A stretch of 36,078 nucleotides of DNA from a virus. This document shows, one piece after another, positions 13,049-24,401 of the stretch. The position numbers and the translations under genes were made by a program. The first letter of the stretch is position 1. The number at the start of each line of letters is the position of its first letter. Location: positions 1 through 36,078 of the IMG/VR virus record IMGVR_UViG_3300042860_002920; one strand, given 5' to 3'. The notes under the pieces are model-generated. The model made no database searches. It was not told where the DNA came from and saw only the letters and a list, made by a program, of their open reading frames with translations.

Positions 13049-16000
13049 ATGATCGAAACCTCCCTATCCAAAGTCAAAATCAATGAAATTATTCAGAGCC
13101 AAATCCCTGAATACATTGATGTCGAAAATCCTTATTTTGGAGAATTTTTAAGGCAATATTATTACTCGCAGGAGTATCAGGGAGGTCCTGTTGATATTGC
13201 AGACAATCTAGTCGAATATAAAGGATTAGATTATCTAAACACAAGAAATTTAATTGGATTTACATCCCTAACATCATACATCAGTGGCGTTGATGAAACC
13301 ATTTATGTAAAATCAACAGATGGTTGGCCAGCACAATGGGGTCTACTAAAAATTGATGATGAAATCATCACTTATACTGGTATTGGGTCTACATCATTTA
13401 CTGGGTGTGTTCGTGGATTTAGTGGTATTGAAAAAAATACCAAAACCAATCAACCAGAGTATCTAACATTCACTTCCAGTGGTATTTCAACCCATGCATC
13501 AAATGCACGAGTTGAAAATCTCAGTAATGTCTTTCTTAATGAATTTTTAAAAAAATTAAAGACATTAGTTCTTCCAGGATTTGAAAATAGAAATCTATAT
13601 GGTGATTTAAACGAAAGCAATTTCATTAGACAAGCAAAAGATTTCTATAAATCTAAAGGAACAGAAGAAGCATTCAAAATTCTCTTCAAAGCATTGTATG
13701 CTGAACAGGTTGAAATGGTTCAACCTCAAAAATTTGTAATTAAACCGTCAGATGCTGATTATATTAAAAATGATGTATTAGTTTGTGAAGTTGTCAGTGG
13801 TAACCCAATTAAAATTGAAGGACAAACACTATTTCAAAATACAACACCACTTCAAACTAGTGGATCAATTTATAATGTTGAAAAGGCAATCATAGATGGT
13901 AAAACATACTATAAAATTGCCATTTCTAAAGGAACTACACTCGGGAAGTTTCTCCAGGTAGGAAAAACATTTGTTACTAAAGCATCTGGTACTGGATCTA
14001 CAATCATCAATGTTGATAGTACAGTCGGATTTGGTACAACAGGAGATCTTACATATGAAGACTTACAGTTAAGTTACACAGATAAAAACTATACCCAATT
14101 CTTAGGTGTTTCTGGTATTACAACATCAGTAGGAATTGGGTCTACTGTTTTTGCGTATGGTCTTCAAGCATATTCTTACGAAGATGGAAATCTAGATAAT
14201 CCAGTTTATCTAAACATTGTAGGAACAATTAATAATTTTAATGGTAGTGCATTAAATCAACAAGAAGGAAGCAGCATTAATGTATCTACTCTAGGTATAG
14301 AGCAAAAAGATACAAGATTTACTTCATGGATATACAACACATCAACAAAGTATATTATTGATAAAATCAATTCTTTGGGTTCTAATGTATATGAGTTTAC
14401 TTTTTTCTCAACTCATGTTCTTTATGTTGGAGATACTCTTGATATCGTAGATGAAGACAATAATATTACTGTAGGCACAATATTACAAATTATTAATAAT
14501 AAAACTATCCAAGTTAATTGTGCATCTTTAGATTTATCCAAAAAATATTTTATAAGAAGGCAATTAAAGACAAACAAAGATTATACAGCAGATATTCAAA
14601 ATACATATTCATCTGGTGACACTGTTTATGTTGCTTCTAATAGCATTCCACATTGGAATATAAATCCTCAAAAGAGAATTAGAAACTTCACTACATCTGG
14701 AGTTACAACATTTACAGAAATTTCAATTACCGATCATCATTTTAATGATGGTGAACTTGTAGTATATAAACCATCAGGTACAAACGGTGCAGTATCTGGA
14801 TTAAGCACTAATCAGTCATATTATATTCGTAAGATCGATGACAATACAATTTCTCTTGCATATTCATTAGAGAATGCTCGTAGGGGTCAATATATTTCTA
14901 TATTTGGATCTGGAGATTTATCTGGAATTACCACACATTCATTAACACCATACAACGTAGGATTTTCTACAATTGGAGCACAAAAGTTATTAAGAAAGTT
15001 TCCTGTTCCTGAATATAGCGAGACTAAATCTGCAACTATTCAAGGAGGAGTTGGATTATTTGTTAACGGTGTTGAAATTTATTCTTATAAGTCAACAGAC
15101 AAAGTTTATTATGGTCCAATTCAATCAGTTAGTGTCCTCAATGAAGGCAGTAACTTTGACGTAATTAACCCACCAAGACTTTCAGTTTATCAAGATGGAC
15201 ACTCTGGTGCAGGTTCTTCAGTAATTACACACGTATCTGGATCAATTCAAGAAATTCTTGTTGATACTGAAGGTTTAGATTATACTACCACACCAACTGT
15301 CTATATCTCTGGAGGAAATGGTTCTGCTAGTGCAGAAGCAAAGATGAAATTAGTCTCCCATCAGGTAGACTTTGATAGCACTAGTACTGGTGGAATTGTA
15401 GATACTGTTACTGACAAAATTACTTTCCCAGAAGCACATGGATTTAAGCATGGTGAGGAAATTGTTTATAATACTCGTGGAACAACTCCAATCGGTCTTG
15501 GAACCGCTCCAGGGACGCTTATCAATGGGTCTTCGTATTATGTTATAAAGAACAATGATTACACCATTTCATTGGCGGAAACAAGGCAAAAAGCCCTTGC
15601 TGGAATTGCAACATTAGATATCACTTCTAATGGTCAAGGTTTTCATGCATTTTCGACAAAGGAAAGAAGACTAAAAGTAGATAAAGTTTATATTATTGAA
15701 AACGGCACATTCTATAACCGAGAAAATACAACAACTCCTGTTGGTATTAATACCTTTACAGATGTAATTACAATCAATAATCACGGATATAGTTCTGGAG
15801 AAGAGTTAAAGTATTCTACAACAGGTCTATCAATTGGCGGATTAAGCACGACAACCAAATACTATGCAATAAAAATTAATGAAGATCAGTTTAGAGTTTC
15901 TATCTCTACCAGTCTAACAAATTATGTTGGACTAAGTAGTGTTGGATCTGGATATCATGTATTCAATTATCCGCCAATTGTAGTAACTTTAAATGGTCCA

Positions 16001-19000
16001 CAAGGTATAACTACAGCAAATGCGACTGTAACACCAATCGTTAGAGGATCTATATCTGCGGTCCATGTAAAGGATGGTGGTAGTGATTTTGGATCGACAA
16101 TCATCAATGATAACTATAAACCAGAAATCAGAATTATTGAAGGTTCTAATGCTTCACTAAAACCATTAATTATAAATGGTAGACTTGATAGTATTATTGT
16201 AAAAAGTGGTGGATCAAACTATTTTAGTGTTCCTGATATTATTATTGAAGGTGATGGTGTTGGTGCAAAGGCAAAAGCAAACGTTGCAAATGGTCAAATT
16301 GTAAGCATTGATATTATTGACCAAGGAGCAGGATATACTACGAATGGAACAACAGTTACTGCATCTACTCCAGGACAAGGTGCAATATTCTCATCCAATT
16401 TAAAAGAGTGGACAGTTAATCAAGTTGAAAGATATGCAAAGATTGGTGATGTCAAATCTGATGATGGTTTTTATGAGACCGTAAGAAATACTAAACTCGG
16501 CAATCCTTACGTCAACTATTATGTTCCAAGAAATTTAAGATCTTTCTTAAATGACAGTGGAATTCAGCATTCTCCAATTTTAGGATATGCATATGATGGA
16601 AGTCCTATCTATGGTCCATATGCTTTTACAAATTATGATGGAACTGGATCATTAAAGTACTTACAGTCAAGTTATGCAAAAATTTCTGGATCAAGAGTTG
16701 ATGGTCCAAACATTTCACAATATCCAGCTGGATTTTTCGTCGAGGACTTTAATTACGTCCAGGGTAGTGGTGATTTAGATGAGTACAATGGTCGCTTTGC
16801 AATAACACCAGAGTATCCAAATGGTGTATATGCATACTATACAACAGTTTCATCATCTGTTGTTAACGATAATGGAAGTCCTTTTAATGGAGTAAGACAA
16901 CCAGTATTCCCATATGTGATTGGCAATTACTATAACTTTACTCCAAGTGTTTTCAATTATGCATACAATTCAACTCAAGATATTGATCCACTTTCATTGA
17001 ATTTGGTCAGAAATACTGATGCATATAAAATTAGCAATGGATATGAATTTATTTCAAATTCTAATAAAAATACTACCACACAATCTAAAATCTTAAATGT
17101 AAAGAGCGGTAGTGTTGAAAAAATTAATATTGTAGAAAGTGGTGTTGATTATAACGTTGGAGATAGAGTTGTATTCAATAATAAAAATACTTCTGGATTT
17201 GGTGCTATTGCTAAGGTATCAAAAATCGTTGGCGTAGCTGTAACAAATATTACTTCTTCTATAACAACTTTAAGTAATATTACTTTAGTATGCAACAATA
17301 ACTCAGTAACTGCGATATCAACAGTTCCACACAATTTGGTTGATGGATCTTATGTAAGTGTTGTTGGTATATCATCTACATCATTCAATAATTTAACTGG
17401 AACATTTAGAATTAATGTAAATCGTCTTACATCAGGTCTAGCAACATCTATGCTAGCGACTGGTCTTACAACTAGTATTCAAATTACAGATCTTGCATCC
17501 AAGTTTTCTGTAAATGATATTTTGAAGATTGATAGTGAGCAATTCCTAATTATGGGAATTGATAAGGCAAATAATAAATTGAACTTATTGAGAAATTATA
17601 ATGGAACAACAGGTGCTGCACATACAAATCGTGCTGAGATTGTTCGTCTTGAAAAAGAATTTACTTATGAACTCGATAAGATAGTTTCATTATCGACGCC
17701 AAAAAATGAAGTTGTATTTTTTGATGCTTCATCTTCTGTTGGTGTGGGATTATCTTATGGTGTTGGTATTGGTACAACTATTTCTTATATTGGTGCAGGA
17801 AATAGTCAAAAGTCAATTTTTATTCCAACGAGAAGTATTTTCTTACCAGATAATCCATTAATTCATGGTGAAGAGGTATTTTATAGTCCTGGAGCTGGTA
17901 CTTCATTAACATATTCATTGGATGGAAGCACGACTTCTCCAATGCCATCTAAAATGTATGTGCAAAAACTTACAAAAGATTTAATTGCACTTACAAACGT
18001 AAAAACTGGAATTAATTCCGATTTGTCAAGGGTTTTCTTTAATGGAAATATTGGTATCGGAAATAGTCATTCATTTACAACAAGAAGAAATACTGTTTCA
18101 TCTAGTGTAAAGACAGTAGATGTTGTTGTATCCACAGCATCTTCTCATAGATTAAGACCCGATGATATAATTGATTTTACAGTTGTTTCTACTGCTACGA
18201 GTTCAATATCTACTTTATATGATCCTGTTACCAGATTTATAAGTATTGGTTCTTCAATAAATCCTAGACTTGATGTAACAACTGGAGATTATTTGGAGTT
18301 TGATGTTTCCCATGCAAGTTTATTGAATTCTAGACTAGAATTTTTCTTAGATCAAGATTACAATAAAAAGTTTGTTGGATCTGGTGTTTCATCTTTAGAA
18401 ATTACAAATCAGTTTGCACCAGGAATTACATCAGCAAAAACAACCATTCATTTTACTGAACAAGTTCCACCAGTTCTATACTATAAGTTTACATCACAGA
18501 CATCAACGAAAATAATTGAAGTCAATAAAGATGTTAATGATTATTCAAAAATAGTCGTTCATGCAAGTAAATTCACTGGCACTCATTCATTAACAACAAC
18601 CACAAATCAATCATTTACATTCAATGTATTTGAAATACCCGAAAGAGTAGGGTATACTAGTGCTTCTTATATCAATTATATTACCAATTCCACACACACC
18701 AAAGGATCAATTGCAAAGATTGATATTTTAGATGGTGGAAAAAATTATAAATCATTGCCATCAGTATCAGTAGCATCGACAACAGGATCTTCTGCTGTGT
18801 TAAGAGCACAGGGATCAAAAGTTGGTGCTATTGATAGTGTTCAAATTCTTGACTTTGGATATGATTATCCATCAGATAAAACACTACAACCACAAGCATC
18901 AGTTCCACAAGTAATACTATTGAAAGATAATTATAGTGTTGATACTGTTGCAATTACATCAACTGGTTCAAAATACTTAACTGCTCCAGATGTAATTGTT

Positions 19001-21247
19001 TACAATAGAGAAACAGACACTATCAATACCCAAGTAAGTATTGTTGCTTCATTATCTGGAAGTAGTGTTGGATCTGTAAGTATTATTAATTCTGGTGGAA
19101 ATCTTAAGAGCACTGACAATGATGCTATTGCAATTAATAATACAAATGGTGTTGGAATTATTAGTGCCACTTATTCATCTCCAAATGTTACATTAAGACT
19201 TCAAACACCTACATCAGGATTTACTACAAGTAATCCTTTGCCATTTGCAGTTGGAGACCAAATATTTGTAGAAAATATTGGAGTTTCTACTGGTAAAGGA
19301 TACAATTCTTCAGAATATGGATATCGCTATTGGACTATTACTGGTGTTAATACTGCATTTGGATTAATTAATCAGGCAACGATTTCATATTCTGTAGATG
19401 AAGACCCAGGTATTCACGATGGACAACAATATGGATCCGTTTCTAATGTAAAAAATCTAGCTACATTCACTATTACTCTTAAAGAAGGTGAATTTTTCAA
19501 TGGTGAAGAAGTATATACAAATAATTCATCTGTGAATGTTATTTCTGGAAATGATCCAGTAACCAATGTTTTAAGAGTTAATAGTCTTGTTGGATTAAAC
19601 ACTGGAGATCTGTTAAGGGGAAGAACTTCTGGATCTTCTGGCATTATCGAAAGTATGCAAGATTATTCTGGATACTTTGATGTAAATTCAACCATATCGA
19701 AAGATTTTGGATGGGAAAAAGATACTGGCAAACTTAATGACTTTTTCCAAAGAATACAAGATAGTGATTACTATCAACAGTTTGCATATTCATTAAAAAG
19801 TAAAGTTGGTATTAGTAGTTGGAGTGAACCTGTTGACAGTTTGGCACATATTGCAGGTTTCAAAAAACATTCTGACTTATTGATACCATCAGATAGTCTT
19901 GCTGGACTTGGTAGCACTAGTATTTCAACTGGAATTGGAACTCAAGCAAGTACAGTTGTATTAGTAAATCCAGATCCTGTAAAAATGTATTGTAAACATG
20001 ATTGGGATCTTGTCTATGAAAAAACAAACGATGATGCAACGATTAGTGATGAAATTGTTTTTAAATCCAATAGATTTGGTGATGCTTTAATTTGCAAATC
20101 AAATAGAGTTCTTGAAATTGACGATATTAGTCCACAGTTCTATTCAGATCCTAACATTAGTAGATCTCTAGAACTTGATAGTTTTGATATTACTTCTGCA
20201 TCTGCTATTAAGTATTATGCTCAAGTAGTTCTTGATACTTCTTTAGGAATTACCTTTAATGAAACCCAATACACAGAATTTGTGGTGTCCCATGATGGAA
20301 CGATTTCGTTCAACAATCAATATTCTGATATATCTGATGCATTTGATTTAGGTGATTTTAGTACTTCAATTTCTGGAACAACTGTTTCAATATTGTTCTC
20401 ACCATATAATACAACTTATACCTACGATCTTACTTTCTATAAAGAAAAAATTGAACCTGGAGTTGGAGTTGGAACTACTTCATTTGGACATGTCCAAAAA
20501 GTTGGTGTAGCATCTTTCATTGCTGCTTCTGGATCCCCATCATCACAAATAATTCAATCTATTGATGCAAATCAATTTAAGAGTGGTAGTGTAATTGTTT
20601 CTGTTATTGGTCCTAATCAAAAAAATATTACTGAAGCATCATTCTTGGGAATAGGATCTACATCACAATATATTGAATTTGGAAAAATGGAAAGTGGTGT
20701 AGGTCTTGGAACATTTAGTGTAGATATGACTGCAACCAATAATTTACAATTAAAATGGTTACCAGCAGCTGGAGTTGGAGTTACTGTTGCAATGCTTTCT
20801 ACTTTAGTTGGAGTTGCTACAACAGTTTCGACAGGAATTCCTGGTACGAGTTATGAAGTTGGAGATGCATCTCTAAATTGTACTAGAACTACGATTAATT
20901 CTTCTGCTACACCATCAGCAGAAATAATTTCTACAATTTCTTCCAATAGTTATGTTTCTATAAAATATTTGGTAGAAATACATAATACAACCGATAATGA
21001 ATATTCTTTCTTCCATGTAGCAGCAAATATTTACGGCGATGTGGTTAACTACATAAAATATAATAACCTTTCAACATCTTTAGATTATAGAAGAGATATT
21101 CAAAATATTGACATGATAGTCTCTGGAGCAAGTGGATTATTAAGATTTACACCAAAAGCAAATAAAGCATATATTGTGAGAACTTCAGAAATAAGAATTG
21201 ATAATCCAGATGATGTGGCAAGTGATGTCGTCATAACCCTTCCATAA
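13049..21247 (+). CDS. 7: gp7-like baseplate wedge initiator with giant C-terminal extension, 2732 aa
   Basis: The N-terminal 260 residues resemble the C-terminal region of T4 gp7: NPYFGEFLRQYYYSQEY matches the gp7 segment before its helical part, and residues 191-223 (DFYKSKGTEEAFKILFKALY followed by VEM) match YDFYSTKGIEASYKFLFKVLY in T4. The remaining about 2400 residues are beta-rich and repetitive. They contain GxGY/GxNY strands near residues 692, 734, 1002, 1047, 1085, 1356, 1887, 1927 and 1964. H-x-F...GE-x-x-Y modules lie at about 560-632, 793-868, 908-970 and 1599-1677, and a YHYH-type motif (AYDGSPIYGPY) lies near 1178. T4 gp7 has 1032 residues, so this is far larger and arranged differently. 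It follows gp6 by three bases. The extension probably lies on the outside of the baseplate. Confidence 0.75.
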   Translation: MIETSLSKVKINEIIQSQIPEYIDVENPYFGEFLRQYYYSQEYQGGPVDIADNLVEYKGLDYLNTRNLIGFTSLTSYISGVDETIYVKSTDGWPAQWGLLKIDDEIITYTGIGSTSFTGCVRGFSGIEKNTKTNQPEYLTFTSSGISTHASNARVENLSNVFLNEFLKKLKTLVLPGFENRNLYGDLNESNFIRQAKDFYKSKGTEEAFKILFKALYAEQVEMVQPQKFVIKPSDADYIKNDVLVCEVVSGNPIKIEGQTLFQNTTPLQTSGSIYNVEKAIIDGKTYYKIAISKGTTLGKFLQVGKTFVTKASGTGSTIINVDSTVGFGTTGDLTYEDLQLSYTDKNYTQFLGVSGITTSVGIGSTVFAYGLQAYSYEDGNLDNPVYLNIVGTINNFNGSALNQQEGSSINVSTLGIEQKDTRFTSWIYNTSTKYIIDKINSLGSNVYEFTFFSTHVLYVGDTLDIVDEDNNITVGTILQIINNKTIQVNCASLDLSKKYFIRRQLKTNKDYTADIQNTYSSGDTVYVASNSIPHWNINPQKRIRNFTTSGVTTFTEISITDHHFNDGELVVYKPSGTNGAVSGLSTNQSYYIRKIDDNTISLAYSLENARRGQYISIFGSGDLSGITTHSLTPYNVGFSTIGAQKLLRKFPVPEYSETKSATIQGGVGLFVNGVEIYSYKSTDKVYYGPIQSVSVLNEGSNFDVINPPRLSVYQDGHSGAGSSVITHVSGSIQEILVDTEGLDYTTTPTVYISGGNGSASAEAKMKLVSHQVDFDSTSTGGIVDTVTDKITFPEAHGFKHGEEIVYNTRGTTPIGLGTAPGTLINGSSYYVIKNNDYTISLAETRQKALAGIATLDITSNGQGFHAFSTKERRLKVDKVYIIENGTFYNRENTTTPVGINTFTDVITINNHGYSSGEELKYSTTGLSIGGLSTTTKYYAIKINEDQFRVSISTSLTNYVGLSSVGSGYHVFNYPPIVVTLNGPQGITTANATVTPIVRGSISAVHVKDGGSDFGSTIINDNYKPEIRIIEGSNASLKPLIINGRLDSIIVKSGGSNYFSVPDIIIEGDGVGAKAKANVANGQIVSIDIIDQGAGYTTNGTTVTASTPGQGAIFSSNLKEWTVNQVERYAKIGDVKSDDGFYETVRNTKLGNPYVNYYVPRNLRSFLNDSGIQHSPILGYAYDGSPIYGPYAFTNYDGTGSLKYLQSSYAKISGSRVDGPNISQYPAGFFVEDFNYVQGSGDLDEYNGRFAITPEYPNGVYAYYTTVSSSVVNDNGSPFNGVRQPVFPYVIGNYYNFTPSVFNYAYNSTQDIDPLSLNLVRNTDAYKISNGYEFISNSNKNTTTQSKILNVKSGSVEKINIVESGVDYNVGDRVVFNNKNTSGFGAIAKVSKIVGVAVTNITSSITTLSNITLVCNNNSVTAISTVPHNLVDGSYVSVVGISSTSFNNLTGTFRINVNRLTSGLATSMLATGLTTSIQITDLASKFSVNDILKIDSEQFLIMGIDKANNKLNLLRNYNGTTGAAHTNRAEIVRLEKEFTYELDKIVSLSTPKNEVVFFDASSSVGVGLSYGVGIGTTISYIGAGNSQKSIFIPTRSIFLPDNPLIHGEEVFYSPGAGTSLTYSLDGSTTSPMPSKMYVQKLTKDLIALTNVKTGINSDLSRVFFNGNIGIGNSHSFTTRRNTVSSSVKTVDVVVSTASSHRLRPDDIIDFTVVSTATSSISTLYDPVTRFISIGSSINPRLDVTTGDYLEFDVSHASLLNSRLEFFLDQDYNKKFVGSGVSSLEITNQFAPGITSAKTTIHFTEQVPPVLYYKFTSQTSTKIIEVNKDVNDYSKIVVHASKFTGTHSLTTTTNQSFTFNVFEIPERVGYTSASYINYITNSTHTKGSIAKIDILDGGKNYKSLPSVSVASTTGSSAVLRAQGSKVGAIDSVQILDFGYDYPSDKTLQPQASVPQVILLKDNYSVDTVAITSTGSKYLTAPDVIVYNRETDTINTQVSIVASLSGSSVGSVSIINSGGNLKSTDNDAIAINNTNGVGIISATYSSPNVTLRLQTPTSGFTTSNPLPFAVGDQIFVENIGVSTGKGYNSSEYGYRYWTITGVNTAFGLINQATISYSVDEDPGIHDGQQYGSVSNVKNLATFTITLKEGEFFNGEEVYTNNSSVNVISGNDPVTNVLRVNSLVGLNTGDLLRGRTSGSSGIIESMQDYSGYFDVNSTISKDFGWEKDTGKLNDFFQRIQDSDYYQQFAYSLKSKVGISSWSEPVDSLAHIAGFKKHSDLLIPSDSLAGLGSTSISTGIGTQASTVVLVNPDPVKMYCKHDWDLVYEKTNDDATISDEIVFKSNRFGDALICKSNRVLEIDDISPQFYSDPNISRSLELDSFDITSASAIKYYAQVVLDTSLGITFNETQYTEFVVSHDGTISFNNQYSDISDAFDLGDFSTSISGTTVSILFSPYNTTYTYDLTFYKEKIEPGVGVGTTSFGHVQKVGVASFIAASGSPSSQIIQSIDANQFKSGSVIVSVIGPNQKNITEASFLGIGSTSQYIEFGKMESGVGLGTFSVDMTATNNLQLKWLPAAGVGVTVAMLSTLVGVATTVSTGIPGTSYEVGDASLNCTRTTINSSATPSAEIISTISSNSYVSIKYLVEIHNTTDNEYSFFHVAANIYGDVVNYIKYNNLSTSLDYRRDIQNIDMIVSGASGLLRFTPKANKAYIVRTSEIRIDNPDDVASDVVITLP

Positions 21248-21250
21248 ATA
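21243..21250 (+). promoter_or_regulatory. late promoter motif CATAAATA
   Basis: NATAAATA overlaps the TAA stop of the gp7-like gene and lies 13 bases before the next ATG. The promoter would give a separate late transcript with a very short leader for the 1045-residue protein. Confidence 0.6.
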
Positions 21251-21263
21251 TTCCAAAAACAAT

Positions 21264-24200
21264 ATGGGATTTCAGTTAGGATCCGTAAATAAACAATATA
21301 ATTCTGCAACGGAAACCTTCAGGTATTCGTTTAATTTGACGCACGAAGGAGATCCTATCTTCCATAAAGTTTTTGATGGATCGAATACATCATCAGTTTT
21401 ACTTGGGGCTGATACATTTGTTATTGATAATCATTTTTTTGTAACTGGCGAACCTTTATATTATAATGCTGGACCAGGAAATACTGCTATTAGCATAAAT
21501 CCATCGAGTACTGGTGTCGGTGGAGCTACAACTTTACCGCAACGAGTGTTTGCAATTAAAATAGCAGAAAATAAATTTAAGGTTGCTGCTGCAACAACTC
21601 TTGCTTTTGCTGGAGATGCGATTGATTTAACTTCTGTTGGAATAGGAACAACGCATTCATTCACAGCAGAAAAGCAAAATAGTAAGTGTATTATTGCTTT
21701 AGATAATATTATTCAGTCTCCAATCTATAAAAGAATTGGTGCAACTACTACACTTTCATCCATTAATAATAGAATATTAGAAGTCAGTGATATTAGTATA
21801 TTTAAAAATTATGATCTAATTCAAATAAATGACGAAATTATGAGAATCCAAGTAATTGGATTTAATGGAGTTTCAAATCAAATGTTAGTTGATAGACGTT
21901 GGATGGGAACTTCATTTGGAGGTCATTCAGCTGGAGACACTGTTCAACTTGTTTTTGGTGACTATAATATCATTAATGATGTAATTACTTTTGCAGATGT
22001 TCCATTTGGTGGATTACGTTATACTGTAGGATTTTCTTCCGAAAATGTAAATTTAACATCAAGCAGTTTTACTGCTTTATCAGATATTTTTACAACAGGA
22101 TCTCAGGTTTTAATAAGAAGTCTTACTCCACCTTCTCCACTTCAATCCAATGAAAACTACTTTTTAATAAAAAATTCTGAAAATAATTATTCATTTTCAT
22201 CATCTCTAGACAATGCCAATGTTGGCATAGCGATTACTTTAACATCTGCTGGTATTGGAACTCATAATTTGGTTTATGTAGACGTTACTAATGGAAGTTC
22301 ATTCCAAGGTAGATCTTTTATCAGATCAAATTATGATGGTAACCTTATTATTGATGATATTTCCCAAAACTTTACTGGTATAGCAAAAACATTCACTATT
22401 AAGAGTTCTGGTGTAAATACAACAGGCATTACCAGTGATTTTGGAGTAATATTAGTTAATAATATTTTCCAGAAACCAGATGTTGATTATAATTTTATTG
22501 GAGGATCATCCACTGGTATAACATCTATAAGATTTACTGGCAATAGCGATGCAACTGTAGAAGCATATAGTACTTCAGATGTAAACGCTAATAAACTTCC
22601 AAGAAAAGGTCTTATTGTTTCTTTAGCAAATTCTGAAGGTTATGGATATCAACCACAATATGTCGGAACAGGAACCGCAGTGGTCTCTGGATTTGGAACG
22701 ATCACAGTCGCATTGGGATACTCTGGCAGCGGATACAGAAACGGTCCAACTACTTATAGAGTTCATGTCAATGGCGGAAATCCTACGACTGGAGCTGCTG
22801 GCACGTTCACTGTCTTAAACGGAAATATTGATAAAATTTTCATAAACACTCCAGGTGTAGGATATACTTGGACAAATGTTCCTGTAGTTTCTTTTGATGC
22901 CCCAATTCCATATGATGATATTAGATTGATTAGTTCTTCAACTGGAATTGGAGCTTCAGCATCTATTGTTGTTGGTTCTGGGTTAAGCATAACATCTTTC
23001 CAACTTAACAATATTGGTTATGGATTTACTGTTGGTGAACAATTAAGAATTGCTGGAATTCCTACAGTTACGAGTATTGGATCAACGTTTGCGAATGCAA
23101 TATTTACAGTAAAAGAAACCAGAGATGATGAATTTGCTGGATGGGTACTTGGAAAACTTCAAGTCCTTGATGATTTCTCATCGGAATTTAATAGTGTTAA
23201 AACCACATTTACAATCACTGAAAATGGGGTTCCATTAAGCATTGAAAAAACTCCAGGATCTCCAATTAATTTGGAAGATGTGTTGCTGATATTCATCAAC
23301 GATGTTCTTCAAAAACCAGGAGATGCTTATACATTTGAAGGAGGAACTCAAATAACATTTGTAGAACCACCAGTAGCAGGATCTTCCTTACAAATATTAT
23401 TTTATCGTGGAACAGATGCTGATATTGACACTACTACAGCACTTGATACTATTAAGATTGGCGATGGAGTAACAATTCTTAAAAATCCAAATCAAATTAT
23501 TCCAATTGAACAAAGTGAAAGAATTGTTAGAGCAATTGTTTCCAGAGACACTATTCAAACAAACAACTATAAAGGTCAAGGAATTAGTCAATCAACATCA
23601 CCTCTTAGACCAGTTGTTTGGTGCCAGCAGCAAGAAGATTTATTTGTGGATGGCATTAAAGTAAGTAAATCTAGAGTTGAATATGCTTCAAAAATTAAAC
23701 CAACAGCAAGAATTATTAAAAATATTACCACAACGGATAATATCTTCTATGCTGATGGTGGAAGTTTAATCTTCAGTAAAACTGAAGATCCAAATACTAC
23801 ATCATTCGACGTTCAGATTATTGATAGTGATAAAGATAATACTGGATTTGGAACAACAACATTTATAAAACCAGTTGAGACAGTTTCATCAGTTTCAGTT
23901 CTTGGTGATGAGGGAATTATTACTGGAGTTGGAAGTACCAGTCAAGGACTTCAATTTAACTTCTTTATTCCATTAAATTCACCACTAAGGGATGCACCTT
24001 TTGGCAATATTACTGTGACTGGAATTTCAACAGGAGATTATTTTGTTATTTCTAGATCAAATATCGGCAATGGAGTAACAGCATTATCACAAGACAGATC
24101 AACAACAGTCGGTCTTGCAACACAATTTTTAGATGGAGTTTATCAGGTAAGTCATATTGATCCTGTTGGAACTGGATTGTCAATGAGAGTTCATGTAAAT

Positions 24201-24401
24201 ATTGCCACAAACCATACATTAAACTTTAGTGGTTTAGGATCTGGTGGTGGTAATTTCTATGGTGAATATAGTTGGGCTAAATTTACATCAGGAAGATCAT
24301 CTGGATTAGCGTTTACTTGCAACCCTTTAAATGGATTAACTGGTATTTCAACTGCACCACAAATTGTTAGAACTACAAAGTTATCTTTAGATTACTCATA
24401 A
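21264..24401 (+). CDS. virion structural protein, 1045 aa, beta-rich
   Basis: Not a protein I can name. It shares modules with the neighbouring gp7-like protein: two H-x-F...G...Y units at about residues 53-134 and 271-335, an INDEIMRIQVIG...DRRWMGT unit near 185-225, and GxGY strands (GYSGSGYRNGP, NTPGVGYTWTNVP) in the middle. Near 475-700 it has a repeated VLINDVLQKPGDAYTF / VILVNNIFQKPDVDY phrase, typical of cyanophage fibre-like proteins. It lies between gp7 and gp8 with its own late promoter motif, so it is very probably a baseplate or short-fibre component. No enzymatic motif is seen. Confidence 0.7.
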   Translation: MGFQLGSVNKQYNSATETFRYSFNLTHEGDPIFHKVFDGSNTSSVLLGADTFVIDNHFFVTGEPLYYNAGPGNTAISINPSSTGVGGATTLPQRVFAIKIAENKFKVAAATTLAFAGDAIDLTSVGIGTTHSFTAEKQNSKCIIALDNIIQSPIYKRIGATTTLSSINNRILEVSDISIFKNYDLIQINDEIMRIQVIGFNGVSNQMLVDRRWMGTSFGGHSAGDTVQLVFGDYNIINDVITFADVPFGGLRYTVGFSSENVNLTSSSFTALSDIFTTGSQVLIRSLTPPSPLQSNENYFLIKNSENNYSFSSSLDNANVGIAITLTSAGIGTHNLVYVDVTNGSSFQGRSFIRSNYDGNLIIDDISQNFTGIAKTFTIKSSGVNTTGITSDFGVILVNNIFQKPDVDYNFIGGSSTGITSIRFTGNSDATVEAYSTSDVNANKLPRKGLIVSLANSEGYGYQPQYVGTGTAVVSGFGTITVALGYSGSGYRNGPTTYRVHVNGGNPTTGAAGTFTVLNGNIDKIFINTPGVGYTWTNVPVVSFDAPIPYDDIRLISSSTGIGASASIVVGSGLSITSFQLNNIGYGFTVGEQLRIAGIPTVTSIGSTFANAIFTVKETRDDEFAGWVLGKLQVLDDFSSEFNSVKTTFTITENGVPLSIEKTPGSPINLEDVLLIFINDVLQKPGDAYTFEGGTQITFVEPPVAGSSLQILFYRGTDADIDTTTALDTIKIGDGVTILKNPNQIIPIEQSERIVRAIVSRDTIQTNNYKGQGISQSTSPLRPVVWCQQQEDLFVDGIKVSKSRVEYASKIKPTARIIKNITTTDNIFYADGGSLIFSKTEDPNTTSFDVQIIDSDKDNTGFGTTTFIKPVETVSSVSVLGDEGIITGVGSTSQGLQFNFFIPLNSPLRDAPFGNITVTGISTGDYFVISRSNIGNGVTALSQDRSTTVGLATQFLDGVYQVSHIDPVGTGLSMRVHVNIATNHTLNFSGLGSGGGNFYGEYSWAKFTSGRSSGLAFTCNPLNGLTGISTAPQIVRTTKLSLDYS

